Assembly: GCA_001603665.1 (NCBI GenBank) | Contig: LUZN01000051.1 | Span: forward strand, 1 to 50,579 | From: Bacteroidales bacterium Bact_22 | GTDB lineage: Bacteria; Bacteroidota; Bacteroidia; Bacteroidales; F082 | Direction: 5' to 3' | Length of the DNA: 50,579 bases | Shown: positions 22,913-29,098 of the stretch, one piece after another | Position numbering within the stretch: the first letter of the stretch is position 1 | Layout of the letters: the number at the start of each line of letters is the position of its first letter | Notes under the pieces: generated by a model | Told to the model about the DNA's origin: nothing | The model's database searches: none | The model's input: the letters and a program-made list of their open reading frames with translations, nothing else | Made by a program: the position numbers and the translations under genes

Positions 22913-24004
22913 TTATTTTTTAACGTTTAATGCCTCACGAAGGGCGTTGCCCATGAGCATGAAGGCCAGCACGAGCAGCATGATGGCGATGCCCGGAAGG
23001 ATGGCGAGGTAGGCGTCGTTGAGGATGATGTAGGCGTAGTTTTCCTTGATCATCGAGCCCCACGACGGCATAGGCGGCTGCACGCCGATTCCCAGGAAAC
23101 TCAAGCCCGCCTCGAGAAGGATGGCTGTGGCGAAGTTTGCCGCCGAGATGACGATTATCGGGTTGAGGATGTTAGGGATTATATGACGGATTATGATTCT
23201 CGCATTTTTAAAACCTAATGCGCGACCGGCTTCGACGAACGTCGTCTCACGGATTGAGAGAATCTGACCTCTTGTGACGCGCGCCACCTCGACCCACATG
23301 GTGAGTCCGACGGCGATGAAGACCTGCACCACACCTTTGCCGAGAGCAAATGTAATCGCTATGACAATCAACAGGGTAGGCAGCGACCACACCACGTTGA
23401 TGAGCCACATCGTGACGTCATCGACACGCCCGCGGAAGAAGCCGCCGAGGCCCCCGATGAAGAGACCGATGACTACCGAGAGGAACACGGCTATGAAGCC
23501 CACACTGAAGCTTATGCGGGTGCCGAGGACGAGGCGGCTCAGAAAGTCGCGTCCGAACTGGTCGGTACCAAGATAATATTTGCGGTGAACTATAGGATTT
23601 TCAGGGAGAAGCACATTGTCGACGACTTCCTCCTGAACGGTGCCGCTGTGCTCAGGGTTGAAGATGTAGACGGTGGTCGTTTTCTCTTCTATTTTCAACG
23701 AGTCGAAAGGAATCTGACGGTAAGGCGAGGGCTGTCCGCTCCATAACTTTTCGAAAAATCCCACTTTTTCGACCTTTGTCGGCTTGTTGACAAGCAGAAT
23801 ATCGACTTCGAAGCCCGGTTTTTGAGTGGAGATCTCAAGAATTTGCGTGTTTGCGTCAGGACTGTTATCGGGGATGATGAAATAAGCGAAGACAGCAGTG
23901 ATGGCGCATAAGATAATGAAAATCAACGAGATCATGCCGGCGATGTTCTTTTTGAAACGTCGCCACGCAATCTGCGAAGGGGATAAGAAGTCGTTGTTTT
24001 TCAT
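22913..24004 (-). CDS. Peptide ABC transporter permease (DppC/OppC-like)
   Basis: A 363-residue inner-membrane permease of the dipeptide/oligopeptide importer family. It has an N-terminal helix (about 22-45), then an unusually long periplasmic insert (about 46-150), then YYLGTDQFGRDFLSRLVLGTRIS, which is the DppC/OppC entry motif. Five core helices follow, with the EAA coupling loop EAGRALGFKNARIIIRHIIPN that docks on the ATPase, and ALLEAGLSFLGIG-like LLEAGLSFLGIGVQPP. The partner permease, ATPases and binding protein are not adjacent, so the complex must be assembled from genes elsewhere. A -7 box lies 16 nt before the ATG. Confidence 0.9.
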   Translation of the reverse strand: MKNNDFLSPSQIAWRRFKKNIAGMISLIFIILCAITAVFAYFIIPDNSPDANTQILEISTQKPGFEVDILLVNKPTKVEKVGFFEKLWSGQPSPYRQIPFDSLKIEEKTTTVYIFNPEHSGTVQEEVVDNVLLPENPIVHRKYYLGTDQFGRDFLSRLVLGTRISFSVGFIAVFLSVVIGLFIGGLGGFFRGRVDDVTMWLINVVWSLPTLLIVIAITFALGKGVVQVFIAVGLTMWVEVARVTRGQILSIRETTFVEAGRALGFKNARIIIRHIIPNILNPIIVISAANFATAILLEAGLSFLGIGVQPPMPSWGSMIKENYAYIILNDAYLAILPGIAIMLLVLAFMLMGNALREALNVKK

Positions 24005-24019
24005 TTCTTAAAATTTATG

Positions 24020-24027
24020 CAAATATA
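24020..24027 (-). promoter_or_regulatory. ABC permease promoter -7 box (TATATTTG)
   Basis: Minus-strand TATATTTG, 16 nt before the permease ATG and 12 bases from the divergent dapD -7 box. Confidence 0.6.
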
Positions 24028-24039
24028 GAAATTTTTTCT

Positions 24040-24047
24040 TATCTTTG
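24040..24047 (+). promoter_or_regulatory. dapD promoter -7 box (TATCTTTG)
   Basis: TATCTTTG followed by CGAAAAATTATTG, ending 16 nt before the dapD ATG. A TTG inside this box is in frame with dapD but cannot be the start because it would be upstream of the transcript. Confidence 0.65.
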
Positions 24048-24062
24048 CGAAAAATTATTGTA

Positions 24063-24872
24063 ATGAAAAATCTGCAAAGCATCATCGAAAAAGCATGGGA
24101 CGACCGCTCGCTGTTGGCTAAAAACGAGACTCGTGAGGCGATTCGTGAGGTCGTGAGGTTGTTGGACAAAGGCGAGATTCGTATCGCCGAAAAGCTTGAG
24201 GGTCAATGGGTTGTGAACGAATGGCTGAAGAAAGCCGTCATCATGTTTTTCCCTATCAACGATATGGAAGTGTCGAAGAGCGGCATCTTTGAATACTACG
24301 ACAAGATCCCGTTGAAGGGCGGCTTCGAGCAGGCCGGAGTGCGTGTGGTGCCTCCTGCGACGGTGCGTTACGGCGCTTTCATCAACAAAGGCGCTGTTTT
24401 GATGCCTTCGTATATAAATATAGGTGCTTATGTCGACAGCGGCACCATGGTCGACACCTGGGCTACCGTGGGCTCGTGCGCGCAGATAGGTAAAAACGTG
24501 CATCTCAGCGGCGGCGTTGGCATTGGCGGCGTTTTGGAACCCGTTCAGGCGGCTCCTGTCATCATCGAGGATAACTGTTTCATCGGCTCGCGTTGCATTG
24601 TGGTGGAAGGCGTGCGGATTGAAGAGGAGGCAGTGCTCGGCGCTAACACAGTAATCACTCAGTCAACGAAGATTTTGGATGTGACAGGACCTGAGATTAA
24701 GGAATACAAAGGCGTGGTGCCTGCGCGTTCGGTGGTGGTGCCTGGCTCATACATGAAACACTTCCCGGCGGGCGACTTCCAGGTGGCTTGTGCGTTGATA
24801 ATCAAGAAGAGAAACGAGTCGACGGATAAAAAAACATCTCTCAACGAAGCGTTAAGAGATGTTCAAGTTTGA
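24063..24872 (+). CDS. dapD: Tetrahydrodipicolinate N-succinyltransferase
   Basis: A 269-residue trimeric left-handed beta-helix acyltransferase of lysine/meso-DAP synthesis, using succinyl-CoA. The N-terminal helical domain (MKNLQSIIEKAWDDRSLL) is followed by VRYGAFINKGAVLMPSYINIGAYVDSG hexapeptide turns, GGVGIGGVLEP and VIIEDNCFIGSRC (hexapeptide coil repeats), ending in RNESTDKKTSLNEALR. Its product pathway supplies the meso-DAP that MurE in this window adds to the wall precursor. The stop is 1 base from the 3' end of the opposing tRNA-His gene. Confidence 0.97.
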   Translation: MKNLQSIIEKAWDDRSLLAKNETREAIREVVRLLDKGEIRIAEKLEGQWVVNEWLKKAVIMFFPINDMEVSKSGIFEYYDKIPLKGGFEQAGVRVVPPATVRYGAFINKGAVLMPSYINIGAYVDSGTMVDTWATVGSCAQIGKNVHLSGGVGIGGVLEPVQAAPVIIEDNCFIGSRCIVVEGVRIEEEAVLGANTVITQSTKILDVTGPEIKEYKGVVPARSVVVPGSYMKHFPAGDFQVACALIIKKRNESTDKKTSLNEALRDVQV

Positions 24873-24873
24873 G

Positions 24874-24948
24874 GGTAGAAGGTGGGATTCGAACCCACGA
24901 CCCACGGAACCACAATCCGGTACTCTAACCAGCTGAGCTACATCTACC
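24874..24948 (-). tRNA. tRNA-His (anticodon GTG)
   Basis: A 75-nt cloverleaf including the extra G-1 paired with C73 that marks histidine tRNAs. The anticodon loop TTGTGGT gives GTG, the D arm is GCTC/GAGT, the T loop is TTCGAAT. There is a T6-T67 mismatch in the acceptor stem and a C27-T43 mismatch at the base of the anticodon stem. CCA is not encoded. Convergent with dapD, 1 base apart. Confidence 0.93.
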
Positions 24949-24965
24949 ATCTGGATTTGCGGGTG

Positions 24966-24973
24966 CAAAAGTA
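24966..24973 (-). promoter_or_regulatory. tRNA-His promoter -7 box (TACTTTTG)
   Basis: Minus-strand TACTTTTG, 18 nt before the tRNA 5' end. Confidence 0.55.
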
Positions 24974-25006
24974 CACATTTTTTTAATACAAAAGCAAATT
25001 TTTCAT

Positions 25007-25014
25007 TATTTTTG
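25007..25014 (+). promoter_or_regulatory. ruvX promoter -7 box (TATTTTTG)
   Basis: TATTTTTG followed by CAAAAAATTTTTC, ending 18 nt before the ruvX ATG. Confidence 0.65.
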
Positions 25015-25031
25015 CAAAAAATTTTTCAGCA

Positions 25032-25448
25032 ATGGGCAGAATAATGGCAATCGACTATGGCAGAAAGCGTTGCGGCATCGCTGTGACCGACCCACTGCGT
25101 ATCATCGCCAACGGCCTGACGACGGTGCGGGCCTGCGATCTGGTTGCTTTTATTCAGGATTACGTGAAGAAAGAACAGGTTGACGAGATTGTGGTGGGCG
25201 AGCCGAAGGACATGCACAACAACCCTTCGGAGTCGGCGCAATACATCGAGCCGTTTCTGAAACAGCTGAAAAAAGTGCTGCCCGACATGGAAATAAAACG
25301 TTTCGATGAGCGTTTTACATCTGTGATGGCGCATCAGACCATGCTTGACGCGGGTTTGGGCAAGAAAGCAAGACAGAACAAGGAACTCGTCGATACTATC
25401 AGTGCGACGATCATCCTTCAATCATATATGGCTTATAAAGGTTTATAG
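25032..25448 (+). CDS. ruvX: Putative pre-16S rRNA nuclease YqgF/RuvX
   Basis: A 138-residue RNase H-fold protein. MAIDYGRKRCGIAVTDPL holds the first catalytic Asp (Asp8), VVGEPKDMHN the second strand, KRFDERFTSVMAHQ the Glu, and KELVDTISATIILQSY the final Asp. Known for processing the 16S rRNA 5' end in E. coli, earlier annotated as a Holliday-junction resolvase. The tandem 7-bp repeat begins inside its last codons. First gene of a ruvX-def-lipoprotein run. Confidence 0.94.
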   Translation: MGRIMAIDYGRKRCGIAVTDPLRIIANGLTTVRACDLVAFIQDYVKKEQVDEIVVGEPKDMHNNPSESAQYIEPFLKQLKKVLPDMEIKRFDERFTSVMAHQTMLDAGLGKKARQNKELVDTISATIILQSYMAYKGL

Positions 25449-25470
25449 GTTATTGGTTATAGGTTATTGA
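25443..25470 (+). repeat. Four tandem heptamers (TTATAGG/TTATTGG)
   Basis: Units TTATAGG, TTATTGG, TTATAGG, TTATTGA in exact 7-bp register, covering the ruvX stop codon and the gap to def. A related 4 x 7-bp array lies at 47789-47816. Confidence 0.75.
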
Positions 25471-25491
25471 ATATATAAATTTGAAGATAAC

Positions 25492-26061
25492 ATGGTTTTA
25501 CCAGTTGTGGCTTACGGTCACCCGGTGTTGAAGCACGTGGCCGAAGAAATTGAAGAAAATAGTCCTGAGATTCAGCAGCTTATCGCTGATATGTTCGAGA
25601 CGATGTACCATACCGAGGGCGTGGGCCTGGCTGCCCCTCAGATCAACAAGTCGATACGTCTTTTCGTGATGGACAGTGACCCGTTTAAGGATAAATATCC
25701 TGAGGGCGCGGGCGTGAAGAAAGTGTTCATAAACCCTGAAATCATTGAGCTTTCGGGTGAGCCGTGGACGTTCAGGGAAGGCTGCTTGAGCTTGCCTGAC
25801 ATGGGCGAGGACGTGGAGCGTCCGAGCAAGGTGTTGATAAACTACCTCGACGAGAATTTCAAGGAACACGAAGAGGAGTTCGACGGCATAGTGGCGCGCG
25901 TGATCCAGCATGAATACGACCACCTCGAAGGGAAATGCTATGTCGATAGGATTAGTTCAATGCGTAAAATGTTGTTGAAGAATAAGTTACGTAACATTTC
26001 CGAAGGCAACGTCGATGTGGATTACAAGATGATTTTCCCGAATAAAAAACATAGAAGATGA
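25492..26061 (+). CDS. def: Peptide deformylase
   Basis: A 189-residue metalloenzyme that removes the formyl group from nascent N-termini. The three family motifs are intact: GVGLAAPQI (motif 1), EGCLSLP (motif 2, metal-binding Cys) and QHEYDHLEG (motif 3, two metal-binding His and catalytic Glu). Its stop overlaps the next start by 4 bases (ATGA). Confidence 0.97.
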   Translation: MVLPVVAYGHPVLKHVAEEIEENSPEIQQLIADMFETMYHTEGVGLAAPQINKSIRLFVMDSDPFKDKYPEGAGVKKVFINPEIIELSGEPWTFREGCLSLPDMGEDVERPSKVLINYLDENFKEHEEEFDGIVARVIQHEYDHLEGKCYVDRISSMRKMLLKNKLRNISEGNVDVDYKMIFPNKKHRR

Positions 26062-26561
26062 AGAGATTATTATTAGTTTTAGCAGTTATTGCCCTGGTTT
26101 TAGCAGGTTGCAATAATAATGATCCGGCAAAGAGGATCAACGAATTGGAGAAGCAGGTGTTTTCGACTGAAGATGTTATCGATCCTGTAGTTGCAAGTGA
26201 TTTAGTATCAGCGTATTGCGATTTTGCCGATGCCAATCCGAGCGATGCGATGTCACCTGAATATTTGTTCAAGGCGGTTGATGTTTCGATGAATTTGAAC
26301 GAGCCTCAACGCACCATTTCGATTATCGACAGGTTGATAGCCGATTATCCCGATTATCCTCGCACCCAGGCAGCGTTGTTTGTGAAGGCGTTTATCTTTG
26401 AGACGAAATACAACAACCTCGACATGGCGAAGAAGCTCTACGAGCAATACCTCGAGCAATATCCCGACGGTGAGTTCGCCGACGACTGCAAGGCATCCAT
26501 CGAATTCTTAGGTCTCTCGCCAGAAGAGTTGGTTAAGAGATTCGAGGCGCTGGAAGAATAG
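26058..26561 (+). CDS. TPR-like lipoprotein
   Basis: A 167-residue protein with a lipoprotein signal (MKRLLLVLAVIALVLAGC, Cys18). It then has an alpha-helical region with tetratricopeptide-like helix pairs (SPEYLFKAVDVSMNLNEPQRTISIIDRLIADYP; TQAALFVKAFIFETKYNNLDMAKKLYEQYLEQYPDGEFADDCKASI, here abbreviated by position about 73-150). The YPDxxxxxxA spacing resembles BamD and YbgF C-terminal repeats. It is probably a periplasm-facing lipid-anchored scaffold. It is too short for BamD (usually about 250 residues) and the specific role is unknown. Coupled to def by ATGA. Confidence 0.8.
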   Translation: MKRLLLVLAVIALVLAGCNNNDPAKRINELEKQVFSTEDVIDPVVASDLVSAYCDFADANPSDAMSPEYLFKAVDVSMNLNEPQRTISIIDRLIADYPDYPRTQAALFVKAFIFETKYNNLDMAKKLYEQYLEQYPDGEFADDCKASIEFLGLSPEELVKRFEALEE

Positions 26562-26563
26562 TG

Positions 26564-27166
26564 CTATTTCTTAAATTCTTTATTGTAAAATTCTACAAGA
26601 TCTAATATCTCATCTCTTCCGGTTTTCTTTTCGGAGGAGGTGACAATCATCGTGGGAAGCTCTTCCCATTCTTTCAGGAGTTCGTTTTTGTAAACCTCAA
26701 TGTTTGCTGACAGTTGGCCGCTGCCGAGCTTGTCGGCTTTTGTAAACACTATCGCAAACGGCACCTGATTCTCACCGAGGCCGGCGATGAAATCCAAATC
26801 AATTTTCTGTGGCTTGATGCGACTGTCGACCAGAACGAACGTCATCACGAGGTTCTGCCGGCCGAGGATGTAGGCGTCGAGCATCTTTTTCCACATCTCA
26901 CGATCCTTCTGCGACCGCTTGGCGAAGCCATATCCCGGAAGGTCGACCAAATACCATTCATCATTGATAATGAAATGGTTAATGGTGATGGTCTTGCCCG
27001 GCGTGGCTGACACCTTCGCCAACTTGCTGTTGCCCGTCAGCATGTTGATGAGCGACGATTTTCCCACGTTGGAACGCCCGATGAAAGCATATTCGGGCTT
27101 GTCGGCCTTCGGCAATTTGTCGACGTTGGTGTTCGATTGCAAAAACGTTGCGGTCTTGATTAGCAT
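26564..27166 (-). CDS. engB: Ribosome-biogenesis GTPase EngB (YsxC/YihA)
   Basis: A 200-residue TrmE-Era-like GTPase needed for 50S subunit assembly. G1 is [10 protein letters not shown]3 is DLPGYGFA, G4 is TKADKL, and G5 is near VTSSEKKTG. The start at 27166 ([12 protein letters not shown]) is chosen: 16 further codons are open upstream but run through the -7 box. Convergent with the lipoprotein gene (2 bases apart) and divergent from mraZ. Confidence 0.96.
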   Translation of the reverse strand: MLIKTATFLQSNTNVDKLPKADKPEYAFIGRSNVGKSSLINMLTGNSKLAKVSATPGKTITINHFIINDEWYLVDLPGYGFAKRSQKDREMWKKMLDAYILGRQNLVMTFVLVDSRIKPQKIDLDFIAGLGENQVPFAIVFTKADKLGSGQLSANIEVYKNELLKEWEELPTMIVTSSEKKTGRDEILDLVEFYNKEFKK

Positions 27167-27183
27167 ATCATTTATTTTGGGGG

Positions 27184-27191
27184 CAAAGATA
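27184..27191 (-). promoter_or_regulatory. engB promoter -7 box (TATCTTTG)
   Basis: Minus-strand TATCTTTG, 18 nt before the engB ATG. Decides the engB start against the longer frame. Confidence 0.65.
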
Positions 27192-27236
27192 CAAAAAAAT
27201 GAGATTCCTCGCATTTTATGCTCGGAATGACAGGAC

Positions 27237-27278
27237 TTGTTGATAAATTTTTTCGATTGTTGATAACTTTGTTGATAA
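27237..27278 (-). promoter_or_regulatory. Three TTATCAACAA repeats (DnaA-box-like) upstream of mraZ
   Basis: TTGTTGATAA occurs at 27237-27246, 27257-27266 and 27269-27278, all in the same orientation. On the minus strand each reads TTATCAACAA, one mismatch from the DnaA box TTATCCACA. Spacings are 20 and 12 bases. No dnaA gene is in the window. Confidence 0.5.
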
Positions 27279-27303
27279 ATTTTTTAAAATTTTTTGTAAA
27301 AAA

Positions 27304-27319
27304 GTGGGAATAAGTGGGA
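27304..27319 (+). promoter_or_regulatory. Two GTGGGA repeats with 10-bp period: MraZ boxes
   Basis: GTGGGA at 27304-27309 and again at 27314-27319. MraZ is known to bind TGGGN direct repeats with 10-bp periodicity upstream of its own gene, so these fit an autoregulatory site about 40 bases before the mraZ start. Confidence 0.7.
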
Positions 27320-27323
27320 AAAA

Positions 27324-27339
27324 ATGTATAATTTTACAT
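27324..27339 (+). promoter_or_regulatory. Putative dcw promoter inside an imperfect palindrome
   Basis: ATGTATAATTTTACAT is a 16-bp imperfect palindrome (one mismatched pair) that contains TAATTTTA, a near match to the -7 box, 24 nt before the mraZ ATG. Confidence 0.4.
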
Positions 27340-27347
27340 CCTGAAAA

Positions 27348-27361
27348 ATTTGTGCACAAAT
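27348..27361. promoter_or_regulatory. Perfect 14-bp palindrome overlapping the mraZ start
   Basis: ATTTGTGCACAAAT is self-complementary over all 14 bases and includes the first two bases of the mraZ ATG. It may be an operator or an RNA hairpin (5-bp stem, UGCA loop) at the start codon. Confidence 0.5.
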
Positions 27362-27821
27362 GAATTATCCGATTGGTGAATTTTATTGCAAGTTAGATGC
27401 CAAGGGAAGGCTGCTCTTACCCAGTAGTTTCAAGGAACAGCTGGGTGATGCCCTGAACGACGGTTTCGTGCTGCGCCCGGGCCTGTTTGAACGTTGCCTC
27501 GACGTGTACGGAAAGGACGATTGGCGTAAATTGCAGGACAAACTCGGCAAGTTGAACCCGTTTAAGAAGGAAAATCTGATGATGATGCGTCGCATCAACG
27601 GGGGCGCGAGAGTGGTGATGATGGACGGCAGCGGTCGTCTGCAGATCCCTAAGGACCTTGTCGAGAAATGCGGAATGGTGAAGGAAGTGGTGATCACTTC
27701 GCTGCCCGACAGGATGCAGATCTGGGGCAAAGAGCAGATGGACAAGAGCAATGCCGCGATGAGCGATGAAGAGTTCTCGCAGATGCTTGAGGACCGTCTC
27801 GGAAACATTGATTTTGAATAG
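27360..27821 (+). CDS. mraZ: Transcriptional regulator MraZ
   Basis: A 153-residue protein with two SpoVT/AbrB-type swapped-hairpin repeats. FYCKLDAKGRLLLPSSFKEQL at the N-terminus and GARVVMMDGSGRLQIPKDLVEKCG (about 80-103) carry the DxKGR(L/I)xxP motif of each. MraZ is a ring-forming DNA-binding protein that controls the dcw cluster, and its predicted GTGGGA boxes lie immediately upstream. First gene of the cluster. The start at 27360 is the only ATG giving the MNYPIGEF N-terminus. Confidence 0.96.
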   Translation: MNYPIGEFYCKLDAKGRLLLPSSFKEQLGDALNDGFVLRPGLFERCLDVYGKDDWRKLQDKLGKLNPFKKENLMMMRRINGGARVVMMDGSGRLQIPKDLVEKCGMVKEVVITSLPDRMQIWGKEQMDKSNAAMSDEEFSQMLEDRLGNIDFE

Positions 27822-27832
27822 AAAAATTGGTT

Positions 27833-28726
27833 ATGTATCATAATCCTGTGTTGTTAAACGAGTGTATCGATGGCCTGAACATCAAGCCTGACGGCATCTA
27901 TGTCGATGTGACGTTCGGCGGCGGCGGCCATTCGAGGGCGATCCTTGAGCATCTCAAGGGCGGCCACCTCTACGCTTTCGACCAGGATGCCGACGCCGCC
28001 AAGAATGCGTTCGAGGATGAGCGGTTCACTTTCATCCCGCAGAACTTCCGTTACATGAAGAACTTCGTTCAGCTTTACGCTAATGCGAAAGTCGACGGAA
28101 TCTTGGCTGACCTCGGGGTTTCATCGTATCAGTTCGACACGCCGGAGAAGGGTTTTTCGACACGTTTCGAAGGCCGTCTCGATATGCGTATGAACCAGAA
28201 CGACCCAGTGGATGCGTCAAACATAGTGAACACATATGAAGTTGCGGCTTTAGCCAGTATTTTCTCGCGTTACGGCGAGTTGAAAAACGCCATGGCGATA
28301 GCCCGCAACATTGAGATGGCTCGTGATATCGCTCCGATTGAGACGACAACAGATTTGAAGAACGCTGTGGCTTCGCATCTGCCGAAAGGCCAGGAAAACA
28401 AGGTGCTGGCGCAGATATTTCAAGCCTTGAGAATTGAGGTGAATAAAGAGATGGAGGTGCTTGAGGCGTTTTTGTCGCAGTGTCCCGACGTGCTGAAACC
28501 TGGTGGACGACTGGTGGTGATGTCATATCATTCGTTGGAAGACCGATTGGTGAAAAATTTTATGCGAAGCGGCAATGCTGAAGGCGAGATAGAGAAGGAT
28601 TTCTTCGGGAATCAGAACACGCCCTACAAGCTGATAACGCATAAGCCGATAGTGCCGAGCGATGGGGAGATAGCGAAAAACAGTAGAGCTCGCAGTGCAA
28701 AGTTGAGAATTGCTGAAAGAGTTTAG
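27833..28726 (+). CDS. rsmH: 16S rRNA (cytosine1402-N4)-methyltransferase
   Basis: A 297-residue SAM enzyme (old name mraW) methylating C1402 in the ribosomal P site. It starts MYHNPVLLNECIDGL, then YVDVTFGGGGHSRAILE (SAM loop), DGILADLGVSSYQFD, RLDMRMNQ and VVMSYHSLEDRLVK (catalytic-region motif). A TTG 6 bases upstream is in frame but ATG at 27833 fits homologues. Follows mraZ by 11 bases. Confidence 0.97.
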   Translation: MYHNPVLLNECIDGLNIKPDGIYVDVTFGGGGHSRAILEHLKGGHLYAFDQDADAAKNAFEDERFTFIPQNFRYMKNFVQLYANAKVDGILADLGVSSYQFDTPEKGFSTRFEGRLDMRMNQNDPVDASNIVNTYEVAALASIFSRYGELKNAMAIARNIEMARDIAPIETTTDLKNAVASHLPKGQENKVLAQIFQALRIEVNKEMEVLEAFLSQCPDVLKPGGRLVVMSYHSLEDRLVKNFMRSGNAEGEIEKDFFGNQNTPYKLITHKPIVPSDGEIAKNSRARSAKLRIAERV

Positions 28727-28759
28727 AGTTGGAAGTAATTTAAAGTAAAAATAAGTAAA

Positions 28760-29095
28760 ATGAGCAGAGAAAATAAAGGTTCGTTTTTTAACAATTACCT
28801 CGGGGGTGACGTGTTTTCGAAGTCTTCGGTGGTGAAGCAGCTGCCGTTTATTTTGTATGTCGTGTTTTTGCTAATGCTTTATATTACAAACACTTACATC
28901 GCTGAAGATATCAACCGCGAGGTTCTGACGAAGACCAAGCTTCTTGAAGACCGCCATGTGGAATATGTTTACAACAAGTCGGAGATCACAAGAATGACGA
29001 AGCAGTCGGAGCTCGCTAAGATGTTGAAAAACAAAGGGATAAAAGAATCGATAGAGCCTCTCAAGAAGCTTACTATTAATAAAAAGGTGAAATAA
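28760..29095 (+). CDS. ftsL: FtsL-like division protein
   Basis: A 111-residue bitopic protein. A charged cytoplasmic N-terminus, one membrane helix (about 29-45, PFILYVVFLLMLYITNT) and a coiled-coil periplasmic part (about 46-105) give the FtsL layout. FtsL sequences are poorly conserved and the assignment rests on topology plus position between rsmH and ftsI, where Bacteroidota carry this gene. FtsL bridges FtsB/FtsQ and the FtsW-FtsI synthase. Confidence 0.85.
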   Translation: MSRENKGSFFNNYLGGDVFSKSSVVKQLPFILYVVFLLMLYITNTYIAEDINREVLTKTKLLEDRHVEYVYNKSEITRMTKQSELAKMLKNKGIKESIEPLKKLTINKKVK

Positions 29096-29098
29096 GTC

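Noticed and set aside
27167..27214. 16-codon upstream extension of engB
   Set aside because: It crosses the -7 box at 27184-27191 and is not part of EngB.
27237..27361. Replication origin upstream of mraZ
   Set aside because: DnaA-like boxes are present but there is no dnaA, dnaN or gidA nearby and the repeats are few and imperfect; a regulatory reading is preferred.
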